Below are positions 9,400 to 20,780 of a DNA stretch of 64,000 bases, piece by piece; position 1 is the first letter of the stretch; each line of letters begins with the position of its first letter. The stretch lies in contig CM033738.1 in the NCBI GenBank assembly GCA_019671005.1, forward strand, positions 12,674,202-12,738,201. Direction: 5' to 3'. This DNA is from Hibiscus mutabilis (Eukaryota > Streptophyta > Magnoliopsida > Malvales > Malvaceae). A model generated the notes under the pieces. It was given only the letters and a program-made list of their open reading frames with translations, ran no database searches and was not told where the DNA came from. The position numbers were made by a program, and so were the translations under genes.

Positions 9400-10523
9400 T
9401 AATGGGAATGGTGAGTTAAGAAGTGTCCTAAATGATGCCAATAACCAGGAGAAATCAACAATACCTACAGTTATACTGCCCGCTCCTGCTATTGCTGCTC
9501 AAATACCTAAAGAATGATCTACAGAGAACACCTACCACCCACCATAGATGATTTGATGCCAGGACTAATTAGTCTAGAGGTAAATATGGCTAAATTTGAG
9601 CTTCAAACAGTAATGATTCAATTTCTAATGAATGTAGGTTAATTTGATGGATCACCTAACGGAGACCCAAGACAGCATTTGAAGCAATTCATAGAGGTTT
9701 GCTAATTATTTCACTAGCCTGGTGTGACTAAAGAGACAGTAAGGATAAAGCTCTTTCTATTTTCCTTGCAAGATAGGGTAAAATTGTAACTAAATTCCTT
9801 GCCACCAGGTTCATTTACTATGTGGGCAGAATTATGCCGTTTCCTTTTGAGATTTTAGCCACCTAAACTTTATGCCAAGCTACGGATTAAAATCACTACT
9901 TTCAGGCAAGCTGATGATGAAACTTTCTACGATACTTGGGAGTGATTTAAGAAGTTGTTGAGAAGATGTCCCATGCATGGATTCCCTACTTGGATCCATA
10001 TGGAGATTTTTTATGCCAGACTCAATGCTCATGCCGGAACAATAGTAGACGCTACGACAAATGGTTCATTGCTAGATAAAAATTATAATGATGCATATGG
10101 CATCCTAGAAATAATTTCCATCAATGACTTCCAATACCCTACCACCAGATTTGGAGCTGGGATAAGAGTAGCTGGAAAGTTGGAACTTGATGTACTCTCA
10201 TCAATCAATTCTCAAATTGCCAACCTTTTTAATATAGTGAAGACAATGCAAAAGCCTGTTGAAGTTCGAGAAGTAAAGGCATTGAACTATTTTGCACTAT
10301 TTGCATAGATGATCATAATGTGGAAGAATGCCCCACCAACCTAGAATCGGAAAAATTTACTGGCAATTTCAATCGTAATTTTAACTTATATTCTAATACT
10401 TACAATATAGGTTGGAAGCAACATCAGAACTTTTCATAGTTAAACCAGGGTGGTAACCAATTTAATGCCAATGCTCAAAGCACATATTTAATGTCAACGC
10501 ACCTCCGGGTTTCAAACTGAATG
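9400..10523 (+). pseudogene. Decayed gag of Athila-like element 2
   Basis: Plus-strand gag remnant. Recognisable pieces in order are PNGDPRQHLKQFIEVC, TFRQADDETFYDTWE, RRCPMHGFPTWIHMEIFYA, then a 117-residue open part at 9955-10308 with TNGSLLDKNYNDAYGIL and SSINSQIANLF. A ruined knuckle (DDHNVEECPTN) and an Asn-rich tail follow. Several stops interrupt the first half. It is homologous to gag of element 1 but clearly diverged. It is split by the solo LTR at 10529. Confidence 0.8.
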
Positions 10524-12031
10524 TGATGTGTTGCGCGTAATAAAAGCTACGCAAAGTATAAAAGATATCGTCTCCACGAGGATTGGTGCCACTTCAAGAA
10601 TCTAGTCTCTTGCACTGTAAAAAGTAAAAACACAAATAAAGGATTATAGGAGTTTAACTAATAACTAATCTAGAAAGCAATAAAGTAAAAGAATAGATGA
10701 GATCAATTGAGAGAGATAGGCCAGGTTATCGTGAGTTGAGGTGTGATAGCCGATTGGATCGTCTTGGTAAAAGAGTGCACAGGCAACTCAGTTGCCGTGG
10801 CAACTTGCACAATGGGGTTGCCTTGGCAACTAATCGATGGTTGCCTGGGCGACTAGTTGGGCAACTACTTGGGCGTCTGGGCAGCAACCTTCAAGTTCGG
10901 CAGAGCGTTCTTCAATGGTTTCTTCTTATCCCTAAATCGAAACTCTAGCTACTTGTGCATGCCTTGATAATACATTCCTGCGTGAATCAAGGGTGAACAA
11001 CAACCAACCTTGCGCTCCTCTTAGCCGTTGAAATCCTTAACTTATTCCTAAGCCGGATTAATCTTCACCATCAATAGATTGAATAAAGATCATATTCATT
11101 CGTTTCTTGAATCTAACTCTCCCGATATTAGATAAATAGATGAAATCACGAGATCCTCTCCCAATTCACTCGCAAACAAGAATAAGAACCAAGAATGAAT
11201 AAACCTTGAATAGAAAAGTGCAAACTCTTATTACCTAAACAAAATCCAATAGTTTCTCACAACCACAAAACACAATAACCATAGCCAAATAGATTTAGTT
11301 CATGGCTAGGTTCCAAAGAAACACAAGATAAATAATCCCTAGCATGAACCCAATCGAACAAGAAAGAAGAGGATGAAGAAGGAGGCTTGTCGAAATCCTC
11401 CTTGCCCTAGATGCTTGTCAAAAATTCTCTCCTCTTGCCCTCCTTGATGCTTGTCGAAATTCCCCTCTCTTGCTCTCTCTATGGATTGTCGAAATCTCCA
11501 TCTTATTTATAGGGCTAGGCCAAAGTCCTTCTTTGAGGAGGAAGTTAAGTTGGAATTAAATTATCTTTAAAGAATATAATTCTTTATTATAATTACATTT
11601 CTACTAGAACTTCTCCTATCTTATTGGAATTTAATTCTTCTTTAATCTCTGCATGGAAATCAAATTCCTTTGGGTTTGGGCTTTGCTCCACGTCATCTTG
11701 GGCTTGTCTAGTCATCAATTTCGACTACCATATCACCTTTGCTCTTGTCGACAATTGCCCTGGCAACTGGCTCGGCGTCTCCTTCATGTATTGCCCTGGC
11801 AACTAGCTCTAGCCTTGCTTTGGCAAATGATCCTGCACATACACACAAAACACACCAAAGCAGCATCTTTTCCCACAAAAACTACCAAGTTATGTAATCA
11901 AGCTCAACGATGGAAGGAAACATAGATTAATGCATGAATGGCTAATTATGCAACTAATATGAGCCTAAGTCTAACAATAATATGAGTAAAAAGGGTAAGA
12001 AAAATAGTACTTTTGAACACTTATCATGATG
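10524..12031 (-). mobile_element. Solo LTR of the Athila-1 family with 5-bp TSD
   Basis: LTR from 10529 (tgttgcgcg) to 12026 (cacttatca), 1498 bp, flanked by the perfect 5-bp duplication tgatg at 10524-10528 and 12027-12031. Same orientation as the LTR of element 1 and nearly identical to it over the first kilobase, apart from a deletion of about 38 bp near its U5 end. TATA (plus-strand ttatttata, 11503-11511) points to the minus strand. It shows that the family transposed after element 2 and then lost its body by LTR-LTR recombination. It contains gttgccgtggcaac at 10791-10804. Confidence 0.93.
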
Positions 12032-12665
12032 TCACAAAAAGCACAGAAGAATCTATATACAGTACAAGGATCCTCTTATCAGAACACCCTGCATGATTAT
12101 ATGAAGCATAATGATACAATTTTCCGGAGTCTGACAGCATCCATGAGGAACTTGGAGTTTCAAATAGGACAGATTGCTAGCACACGTAATGCTAGACCTC
12201 CATGCACTTTTCCAAGTGATGCAAAGAATACTCGACGAAAATAAAAAGAGCCAATTGTTTACCATGAGCATAAATCAGTGCCAGCAGAAGAAACCAAGAA
12301 AGCTGAGAAAGGGGAAACAAGCACCAACAATGCCATAAACACAATTTGATGCCAACCCTACCTTAGGAACAAATTTTCATGCCATAGAGCTGGCTGGTGA
12401 AGATGTAGCAAGTGAGGAATTCTTTGAACCACCCATGCTGCATGAAGTCATTAGCTACCATAGGCCTGAATCATTGGAGTTAGATGACAGAGTATTTCAG
12501 GCACCAAAACCATCCATTGAGGAGCCACCAAAGTTGGAACTGAAACAATTGCCAAGTCACCTCAAACATGCCTCGACACCAAAGGAGAAAGGAGCAGCAA
12601 AGCCTAAGCACTACTGGGGTGGTGAGTTCAATCAAAGGTTCTCAAGACCTCCATCAAAGAGATAA
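12032..12665 (+). pseudogene. Gag tail of Athila-like element 2, joined to post-pol sequence
   Basis: Continues gag after the solo LTR: NTLHDYMKHNDTIFRSL and LEFQIGQIA match the coiled-coil region of element 1. A second open stretch (12435-12665) holds SIEEPPKLELKQLPSHLKHA, the conserved peptide just before RT in element 1. Immediately afterwards comes TPKEKGAAKPKHYWGG, unrelated to RT. Protease core, RT, RNase H and integrase are therefore missing through a large internal deletion. Confidence 0.75.
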
Positions 12666-13050
12666 TTTAATTTTCTAAGGTGGTTGTTTAAAGCCACCAT
12701 GGCAAAATATTCTCCTTCCTAATGCAATTGAGACTTTGGCATACTCAAAGGAAAGAAATTCTTCAATTTTCTAAGTTGGTTATTCAAGCAACAAATTGCC
12801 ATAACCTACCATCTACCAACCAAGGGCCACAGAATAAAGCACTACTAGGAAGGAAACCAGATTAATGCCAATGAGTCCATTCTCCTTGCGAAAATTTAGT
12901 AACTTTTTATCAACCTAGTATGATCATTGTAAATAATTTAGGAGAGTTATTTTCTTTTTAGTACTTAGGATATCTCAGTTTTAAATTTTTAGTTTTCTTG
13001 TTTTATTTCTTTTTCTGTTTTGAAAGGTTTTTTTTATTCTTAGCACAAGA
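12666..13050 (+). other. Element 2 internal region, no gene seen
   Basis: Non-coding remnant after the pol deletion. It holds a phrase (aagcactactaggaaggaa) like the segment that follows integrase in Athila elements, which helps place the deletion end point. No long frame. Confidence 0.5.
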
Positions 13051-13629
13051 AATTTTGCCAAGAAACTATGTTGAGTTTTGATGTCAAAACACCCAATGAT
13101 GAATCAACAACTCAATTGCCAGCTAATTTGGTGGCATTACTTTCCTATATCTAGAACGCCAAGAACTCCTCCTCTAGAAGTTTCAAAAGGTTAGGGAGCA
13201 AAACCTGGCAATTTGGCAATATATTAGGGCCCGAGATTGTGCCATTTGGACAACTCTCAAAATGCTTCCCCCCAATCTTTTGCCACCATATCCAGTGTTC
13301 CCAACTGAGCTCTATGCACCGAAAAGAATACCAGCCAGCCCTCAGCTTGATCATACTCTAGCCCAACAATATGTGTCATTGTACCAGTATCACCTGCCTG
13401 CTAAGATTCTGCCAAGATCGAGACCCAACACTTGGACGTTGAGTTTGAGAATGATATACCTACTGATGATGCCATAACTGATTTACCACCAGTAGCCCCA
13501 GCCTCTTTAGTTGGTCCTGCCACATTTGAGCCGACAAGGGTAATTGATGAGGTCCTACAAGAAGTAAAAGCTTTTAATGTTACCCTGAAGCCACAATTGA
13601 AGAGAAAGAAGTCGGTGGTACCAAATTGA
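13051..13629 (+). pseudogene. 3' ORF remnant of element 2 (env position)
   Basis: Two overlapping open stretches in different frames (13262-13477 and 13432-13629) at the position of the extra ORF of Athila elements. The second is Pro/Ala/Asp-rich and ends in a basic stretch, LKPQLKRKKSVV, like the basic C terminus of the corresponding ORF at 652-1113. I recognise no domain. A frameshift near 13430 and upstream stops suggest a dead ORF. Confidence 0.45.
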
Positions 13630-14780
13630 GGATCCTACATCAAGAGAAAGACCTGCTCCACTCGCCTAGATCATTCCGCAGGGGAGTCCTCATCCCTTAT
13701 CTCCTTGCATTCATATTTTTCATTTCAAACATGAATTGCATTTGTATATATGTGTTTTCATGCATTGAGGACAATGCACACCATAGATTTGAGGGTGTGC
13801 ATTACCTCGCATTTATTGCCAAGACATGCATTTTATGTTTCTGCCTGTATTCTATTATTTCCATGTAGATTAGTTAGAACAATACATACCAAACCGATAA
13901 AAAACTTTAATTTTTTTGCCAAGGCTTGATTGGTATGATTAACATAACTGCTAGCATAGTTAGAGTTTGTACTAGTATACTCTGTCCGATGATGAAATTT
14001 GAATCTATAGTTAGCATGAGCGTGTAGATTAGTAATGCCAGGATTGCTTGGCAATTGATCTCTAGTTTAGGGAACTTTAGTCTCACTTAAACACGTGATA
14101 TGCATCTAGTTCCCTAGACAAACTTAGGACTCTTGAAGCTGAACTCAGAATAAAAAAAGAAAAGAAAAAAAAGAACAATGCCAGGGTCAAATGTTAAAAG
14201 GAAATAAGGCAACAATGTTTTGCCAAAGGCTAAAAATTTTAGAACACTCCCTTGCCTTAGAGATAATAAGTAACTTGGGGCTTCGTGGTTTGCTACCTCT
14301 TAGTTCTCAAGCCAACAAAATTTTAGGGTATGAGTGTAATAGATTAGCTTAGTGATGTAGTCTAGATTAACGTGGGGACTCGTAGTTTGCTCTCTCTTAT
14401 TTCTCATGCTAAACAGTGACATGCCATGAACCCTAATTTAATGCCAGCAAAAAGAAACCCTTACAAATAAAATAAAAAAAATGTAATTCTGAGTTTGGGT
14501 AGTAAAGTTGACTAAGGGAGTTAAAGGATACTTGATGCAAATTTCCCACTCTTCATGCACACTTCATGACCTTACACTAGAGTTATATTGTTGCACTTGA
14601 ATTGGTTCGTCTGTTGGTATTACTGTACTGGAAACCTAAGGACAAAACTAGGATCATATTTTTCTTGTTAGCAGGCGTTGATAATCAGAACAAATTTACC
14701 GAGGTACTTTTTTCTCATTTACTGTTTTACAATCTTCAGCTCATTGCTTGAGGACAAGCAATGAGCTAGGTTTGGGGGTA
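13630..14780 (+). other. 3' non-coding region and polypurine tract of element 2
   Basis: No convincing gene. It contains the phrase attgaggacaatgcac typical of Athila 3' regions and a sequence ending in a perfect hairpin (ctcattgcttgaggacaagcaatgag, 14740-14765). The tract ggtttgggggta directly before the LTR at 14781 is the likely polypurine tract. Confidence 0.65.
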
Positions 14781-16312
14781 TGTTAACTCCTCAAAAGTAC
14801 TACTTTTCATGCATATATTATAATGCTTTAGCTTGCCTTTGAGTTTACATATATGCATTTTAGTTAGTAAAATCATGCATTTACATTAAGGAGTTAGAAT
14901 TTGTATTTTTCTGGAGTGAAATGTTGTTCTGCTGGTTTTGATGGCAGATTGGCAAAGCATGTTGGTACAGCAGGACATGAGAAGAAAGCAAGAGAAATAG
15001 AAGAGAAATGCCAAGTTGCGGTTGGAAAAGTTTTATGAGAATTGCCAAGCTCGGTTGGCAATAGATTGAAAGATGATGACGTCAACCCTAATGAAAGATG
15101 ATGATGTCAGCCCTAATAAAGGACGATTACAAGCTTAGTTGGCAAAACAAAGATAAAGAATGCCAAGCTTCATTGGTAAAAGAATGACGGCCGGTGACAT
15201 CTGCCCTAATTTTCAAATAGAGAGATAAACGAATAAAGAGATAAGATGATAAGTTGATAACACGCTTATCCTTTTGGACAACCAAATTTTGAATTTCAAA
15301 CCCCTCTTAGGGTTTCCACGCATGCCTATTTAAAGAAGAAGTCGATCAATCAGTGGAGGGAGGAGAGCGCTGCACCGTGGTGAGAAAGAAGAGCAAACAT
15401 GGTTCGACCAGGCTGAACCGAGAGCTGTGTAGTCAAGGAAGGGTTGCATCGACATATCTTCTTCTTTACCCATTTCTCTTATGTTCTTTATTTTTCATTT
15501 GAAATAGTTACGTTTAAAAATAATTTGTGGATGGATCCCCCAGACATGAATTAATCTTTATAGTTGGCTAGGGATGTTTAATGATGAACGCTTTGTTGAA
15601 TTTTAGTTTTTAATAATTGCTGACCTTGGCATAATTTGCTATATGCTAGTGCTTTATTTTCCTAAATTGTTTGCCATACGACAGTTGGCAATGCATGCTT
15701 ATTATTCCTTAATATCTTAATAGACTTAGGAAGTAACGATCAATCACCAGGTACTGAGGAGAGAAACTTTGATAGAAGATATTCAAGTAGAGGATCTTAC
15801 CTAAGAAGTGAATCTACCCCTTAAGAGTAAAGATTGGAACTTAATCATGTTAACTCATTGAGTAATTTCACTATATACATATAGGGATTAATCGTGGTTA
15901 GCTTAGGGAATTGCAATCGACAAAGGCAATACCAATCTTAAATCTACTCAGCAATAGAACCAAGGTTAAATGTTATTAAACACTGCTTTAACAAGCATAT
16001 AATCTAAACATCCCTTGCCAGCACTTACCATTCATTTGAAGTCAATTGTTTGCCAAACAGTTTATATTTTTATTGTATTTACTTAAATAATTATTAAGTC
16101 AAAATCCAAAACCCACTTCAAGATTTTTGTTCTATTTAAACTACTATTAATCATGACAATTAATTCTTGGACAGTCTCTGTGGAGACTATACTCAACTCA
16201 CTATTATATTACTTGCTGACCGTGTATACTTGCACGCAAAAAGATGTATCCTTGGCATTATTTACTTGCATATTTCCATTGATTCCTCAATCTTTTGCCA
16301 AGCAGTATTCCA
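14781..16312 (+). repeat. 3' LTR of Athila-like element 2
   Basis: Starts tgttaactcctcaaaag after the polypurine tract and ends near attcca at 16312 (1532 bp). The end is inferred by comparison with the 5' LTR fragment (ends 9257) and the minus-strand copy at 20641-23959. A TATA-like ctatttaaag lies at about 15326-15335. Upstream are three related boxes with TGACGTCA-like cores followed by a CCCTAAT-type sequence. Confidence 0.85.
15070..15212 (+). promoter_or_regulatory. Triplicated TGACGTCA-like boxes upstream of LTR TATA
   Basis: Three copies of a box: gatgacgtcaaccctaat (perfect TGACGTCA at 15077-15084), gatgatgtcagccctaat (about 15100) and ggtgacatctgccctaat (about 15193). TGACGTCA is the palindromic site of plant bZIP factors of the TGA/as-1 class. 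Position 120-250 bp before the TATA-like box at about 15326 fits an LTR enhancer. Function is inferred. Confidence 0.5.
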
Positions 16313-17331
16313 TTGAAATTTGCCTTCGTTTGGGTTGCTTTCAGTTATTTTTAGTTATGGTTACATTTGGTTCGAACGGATTTTGGGTTCAGTAAATTTC
16401 AAGTCGGTTTTGGTTCAATTCGATTTTAGTTCAGGCTACAATGTTCGGGTGTATATCGGGTCTCAAGTTAAATCAATCGGTTCGAGTTTTGAGTCTCGGG
16501 TCAAGTTTTCCAAGTCTAGCCAGGAGTTTCTAAAGCCGAAATTATATAAGGTTAGAATTGTAATGTCTTTATAGACATGAATTACATGTGTCTGATATTT
16601 AAATAGATAAATTCCCATTTAAAATCTTGTTTAGATCAACCAATTGTCGACGAACTAACGTCTCAAAAAGCTAGAGCTAAATATATTGAGTGAGGAATCA
16701 TGAATCGGTATAATTTATAACTTTAGAAGTTTGAACAAGTGCAGTTTGAGTCTCAGAATTGGCTCGATGCCATCCTAAATGTAATTATCCTTGTTTCTAT
16801 GATATATATTTTGGTGTCATGTTGATCAAGCTCACTTAGAACAACTTTGGTGGCAAATCAATGTGTGGCAATTTCGGTAAACTTATTTCTTTGCTCTTTG
16901 TTTTGAAAGTGTATTACTTATGTATTGTTATAATGTGATAAGTTATGAAATGAGAAACTATGATTGGAGATAAATTATGATACGATAGTAATTGTTAAAC
17001 TAATATTTTGATATAACAAGTTAATTGGAAAAATGTTTTGGACTTGATCAAATATTTCAAAAAGTAGAGTGATTCTATCTTAACTAGTGAAAACATAGGG
17101 GTGTAAGGTTACGCCTTATCCTTAAAGTCATGCAATTAAAGTTAATGAATTGAAAAATCCTTAATGGTGTTAAGCTAAGGTAGTAGATGTACACTTTGGT
17201 GGAGAATGTTGAACCACTCTAAATCGATCGTGCGTAATTTGTCTTTAAATTTTTTGATTGTTTCCCAAATTCTTCAATAGATCATTTCACCATTCACTTG
17301 GCAATTCAGTTGATATGTTCGAGCCCAACAT
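16313..17331 (+). repeat. Low-complexity stretch and decayed SIRE-like LTR tail
   Basis: 16350-16560 is a degenerate gttcggtttt/tcgggt-rich stretch. 17100-17331 resembles the end of the SIRE-like LTRs: aaggttacgcctt, ggttaagc/gctaaggtag, ttgaaccact, and the terminal gttcgagcccaaca, identical to the LTR terminus at 20781 in inverse. No gene is seen. The LTR start cannot be placed. Confidence 0.5.
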
Positions 17332-18040
17332 AAATTAATATTAAGAAGCATTCAACTTGATATGAATTATACTATGAAATAAGTTATGAATTATGCTATG
17401 AAATAAGTTATGAGTTATGGTATGAACTATGCAATGAACTATGCTTTAAGTATTGAAGCTTTGACAACCTTTGGAGCTTTAATCTCAGTATGAAACTATG
17501 TTATGGTACTTTGGAGCTATAAGCTCACTTATAAATCAAAATGTGAACTAAATGACAATATTGGGTACAAGTTAACTCTGGGTACAATTGACATGCCATA
17601 GAATTCATTAAATTTATTACCTCACTAAGATATGTGAGCTTACTTTGATTCTTTTCATGCATTTCATGTAATCAATTTCCATAAGTATCCAAGAACGTAT
17701 TGCAATTCGCTCTTAAATCATTGAGTAGTTCATCTTCGACAAACTCCTAGTTTGTCTTCGACATAAGAAAAGTAATGATCATTAATGAGATATTAATTGT
17801 GTGATAGGTTGTTTGAAATGTTATGCTTGTTTGAGACTAAGAGTTCAAGTAAAAGTTTGATAAATTAAATTATAATGGACAAGTAGATGTTATACTTGAA
17901 AAAGTATGGTACGCTTATGATAGGTGAACAAAAGAATACATATAAAGCTTATTTGAAACATGTGTATTGTATGATAAGTAATAACCTTTGAAAGGATGTT
18001 GGAATAACTTAGAACCCCCTTTGAAACGGATCAAATATGT
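17332..18040. repeat. Degenerate TATGAA-type tandem repeat and non-coding DNA
   Basis: 17350-17440 is a short tandem array of about 25-bp units built from atgaattatgctatgaaat-like segments. The remainder to 18040 is AT-rich, with no gene. Confidence 0.5.
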
Positions 18041-18830
18041 TTTTGGAATAAAATCTGCAGAAAATTTAAGAGTATACCGGTACAGTATCTGTGAGTACCG
18101 GTACAGTTAGGCTAAAATTGATCATATTGTGCATAGCGTACTCGTGCAGTGTTCTTGAGTATCAATACAGGTGGAACTGTACCGGTACAAGAGCTTAGTA
18201 CATATACGAAAATGAGATACTGGAATTTTAAATTAATTAACGTACTGGTATGGGTATTTGACTATCGGTACTCATGGCAGTTAAGTTAGTTAAGAATAGT
18301 TTCAGGCTTTAAATTAATGCAAATTAGCCCTTAAAGTTTCATAATGTAATTGATTGAGATAAAAATATCCAAACGAGTTAAAATTCGACATGAATACATG
18401 ATTCTATGTGAATTTCTTCAATATGCCTTAATTTTGTTAAAAAAACTTAAAATTTTAGTAATTACGTTTTGGTCTCTAATTGTAAATCAAGACTCTTAAG
18501 TAATTAATCAACCTGATTTTGATTTGATAAGACTTAATTTAGTAACAAGAAAAGTTATGAGAAGTTTTTGTTAAATCCTTGAACTATAAAAAATTATACT
18601 TTAATCCCTAAATTTTGAAAACTTTGCAAACTGATCCTTAATGATTAAATCAGAATTAATAAACTTATGTCCTTTAATGATCAATTGATTTTCCTTGAAT
18701 TTGTATATGTTATGTATTTGTTTTATTTTGATTTGAATGTTTGAATCTCTGCTTTGATTTCTAGTGACATCTCTGACTCGGTTTTCTTCTAGATCGGGTA
18801 GGAGCTATTACACATTTTGATAACCTAAAA
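18041..18830. other. AT-rich non-coding stretch with GTACCGGTAC motifs at its left
   Basis: gtaccggtac occurs at 18095-18104 and 18179-18188 with decayed relatives nearby, resembling the palindrome arrays in the SIRE-like LTRs. It is possibly a further fragment of such an LTR. From 18250 onwards no gene or clear repeat is seen. Confidence 0.4.
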
Positions 18831-20033
18831 TTGATTTTAATATAACAAGGAATAAATTTTTTAAATACTTGTTTTACTCACTAAATTAACAAGGATTCGA
18901 ACTTAAAATATTTCCTAAATCAAAACATTAATCCTCAAAGTTTTTCGAAGTGTTTGGTACTCAAAAGTAGCCATTTTGGTATAGTAGTACCGATACGCCT
19001 AAGGTTGTATCAATGCGGTTTTTAGCTACTGGAAAACTGTTTTATTTGTGACGGCTATAGGGTACCGATAAGCGTGTATCTGTATCGGTACGCCTTGTCA
19101 AACCTGAACTCAAAATTGCTTATGCGTATCTGTATCTGTACGGTTTTTAGCTGTAAGAATTGTTAGACTAGAGTTATAATCTTTCATTTAATATTAGATC
19201 GTTTCCTTGTCAGTTTTATTGGAACCATAAGTTTGAAAATCAGTTAACACGCACAGATACCCATATAGGCGTATCGATACGATTTTTATTGCACAACTTA
19301 TCAGGACTCCAATGAGAAAAACTGGTATCGATAAGGTACAGACCGTACCGGTACGCCCTTTAAAATCACATTTTGTTTCAATACGACTTCCCGCATATCG
19401 ATACCCCTGTGCTTGCAACGGCTATTTTCTCTTTGGCAGGTACCGATACGCTGGTCACCAAACAACATTTATTGTGAGAAAAATGTAGCCCAACGGCTCT
19501 ATTCAATATCCTAACTACCTATACGACTAGAAATCAATGACGGGGTATAAAATCAAGTCTCCAAAGCTTCATAAACAACTATTGAACAAGTCTAAAGCAT
19601 TCACGCACATATCCAACAATATTTGAGACTTAATTGTCAAGTTCTTGTAACACACTTGAGAGTTCATCATTGTAATCTTTTTACTCAAGTTTTAGGGTTT
19701 TAGTGGGCGTAGAATTGTGCAAACAATTAACCTTGTGAGGGATTTTCAGTTTGCTTTATTTGTATTCTCTTTGTGAGGGTTCTTAAGACTTTGGGGTATA
19801 AGTCTTAAGGGAGTTGTAAGGTTATCTCCTTGAGCCTTAAAAGGAAAGCAAATCTAGTGGATTTGAGAAATCCTTAGCTAAGGTAGTGGGTGTAAACCTT
19901 GTTAGAAGGTTGAACCACTATAATTTCTTTTGTCTCAATCTTTTTATCTTTCCAATTGCTTTCTCCAAATTTTTTATTTGCCAATTGACCCCTTCTTGGC
20001 CCTTTATCATTGATTGATCATCCCAACACCTTT
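18831..20033 (+). repeat. SIRE-like LTR, plus strand, with palindrome array
   Basis: Collinear with the reverse complement of 20781-21844. Shared landmarks are a GTAYCGRTAC-type array (18987, 19082, 19271, 19345, 19440), a caacggct motif, a TATA box ggtataaaa near 19553, the ttgaaccact box and a terminal catcccaaca at about 20033. The start near 18831 is approximate. No PBS follows at 20034, so this is a 3' or solo LTR or a fragment. Confidence 0.65.
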
Positions 20034-20640
20034 TCTAAAATAGAATCAAACAAGATTTGCAAGAAAATAAATTCTATTACAATGTTAAAATCAACACAAG
20101 ATTCTAATGGAGAAATAAATTCAGTGATTTACTTCTTCTCTCTTTTCAATGTTATATCTTCTGTTAAATGACATGATTAGTAGCACTAAAACCCGAAACA
20201 AAGATGTCAAGGCAACTCGATTTTGTTTAAAAAATAGTAATCAAAAGGAATTAATCCTTCATTTTTAATTTCAACAACCCAATAATAAAAAGAGATAATG
20301 TAAACCCGTTTAAACGACAAGAATTAAATTCCTGAAACAAATTTATTTACAAGATCTCATTGTTACAAATAGATCAAGATTTCTTCTGGACATCATGTTC
20401 GTCTCTATAAAACTTACCAAAGAAAATTATTAGTACAAGAATAAAAATCCATATTGCTTCTGAAACCACAAGCTTCAAAAAGTTTTATTATCAGCTTGCC
20501 TGAAAGTAGTGATTTCAATCTGCAGCTTGACATTTAATGTAAGAGACCAGAATCTCAGTACAAATTTCTGGCATAAATCTGACCACTTACTGATTGAACC
20601 TGGTGGCCAGAAATTTAGCCACAATTTCTCCCTATCTCAC
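20034..20640. other. Non-coding, no gene seen
   Basis: AT-rich unique-looking sequence between two LTRs. It has no open frame of note, no tRNA-like primer site and no terminal repeat I can match elsewhere in the window. Confidence 0.5.
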
Positions 20641-20780
20641 AAGGAATATCGCATGGCAAAAGATTAAGTATTTTGTTTATTAATTTAGGAAATAATGCCA
20701 AGGATATGTCTTTTACAGGGAAGTATACACGGTCAACAAGTAATAAAGTAGTGAATTGAGTATCGTCTTCACAAGGATTG

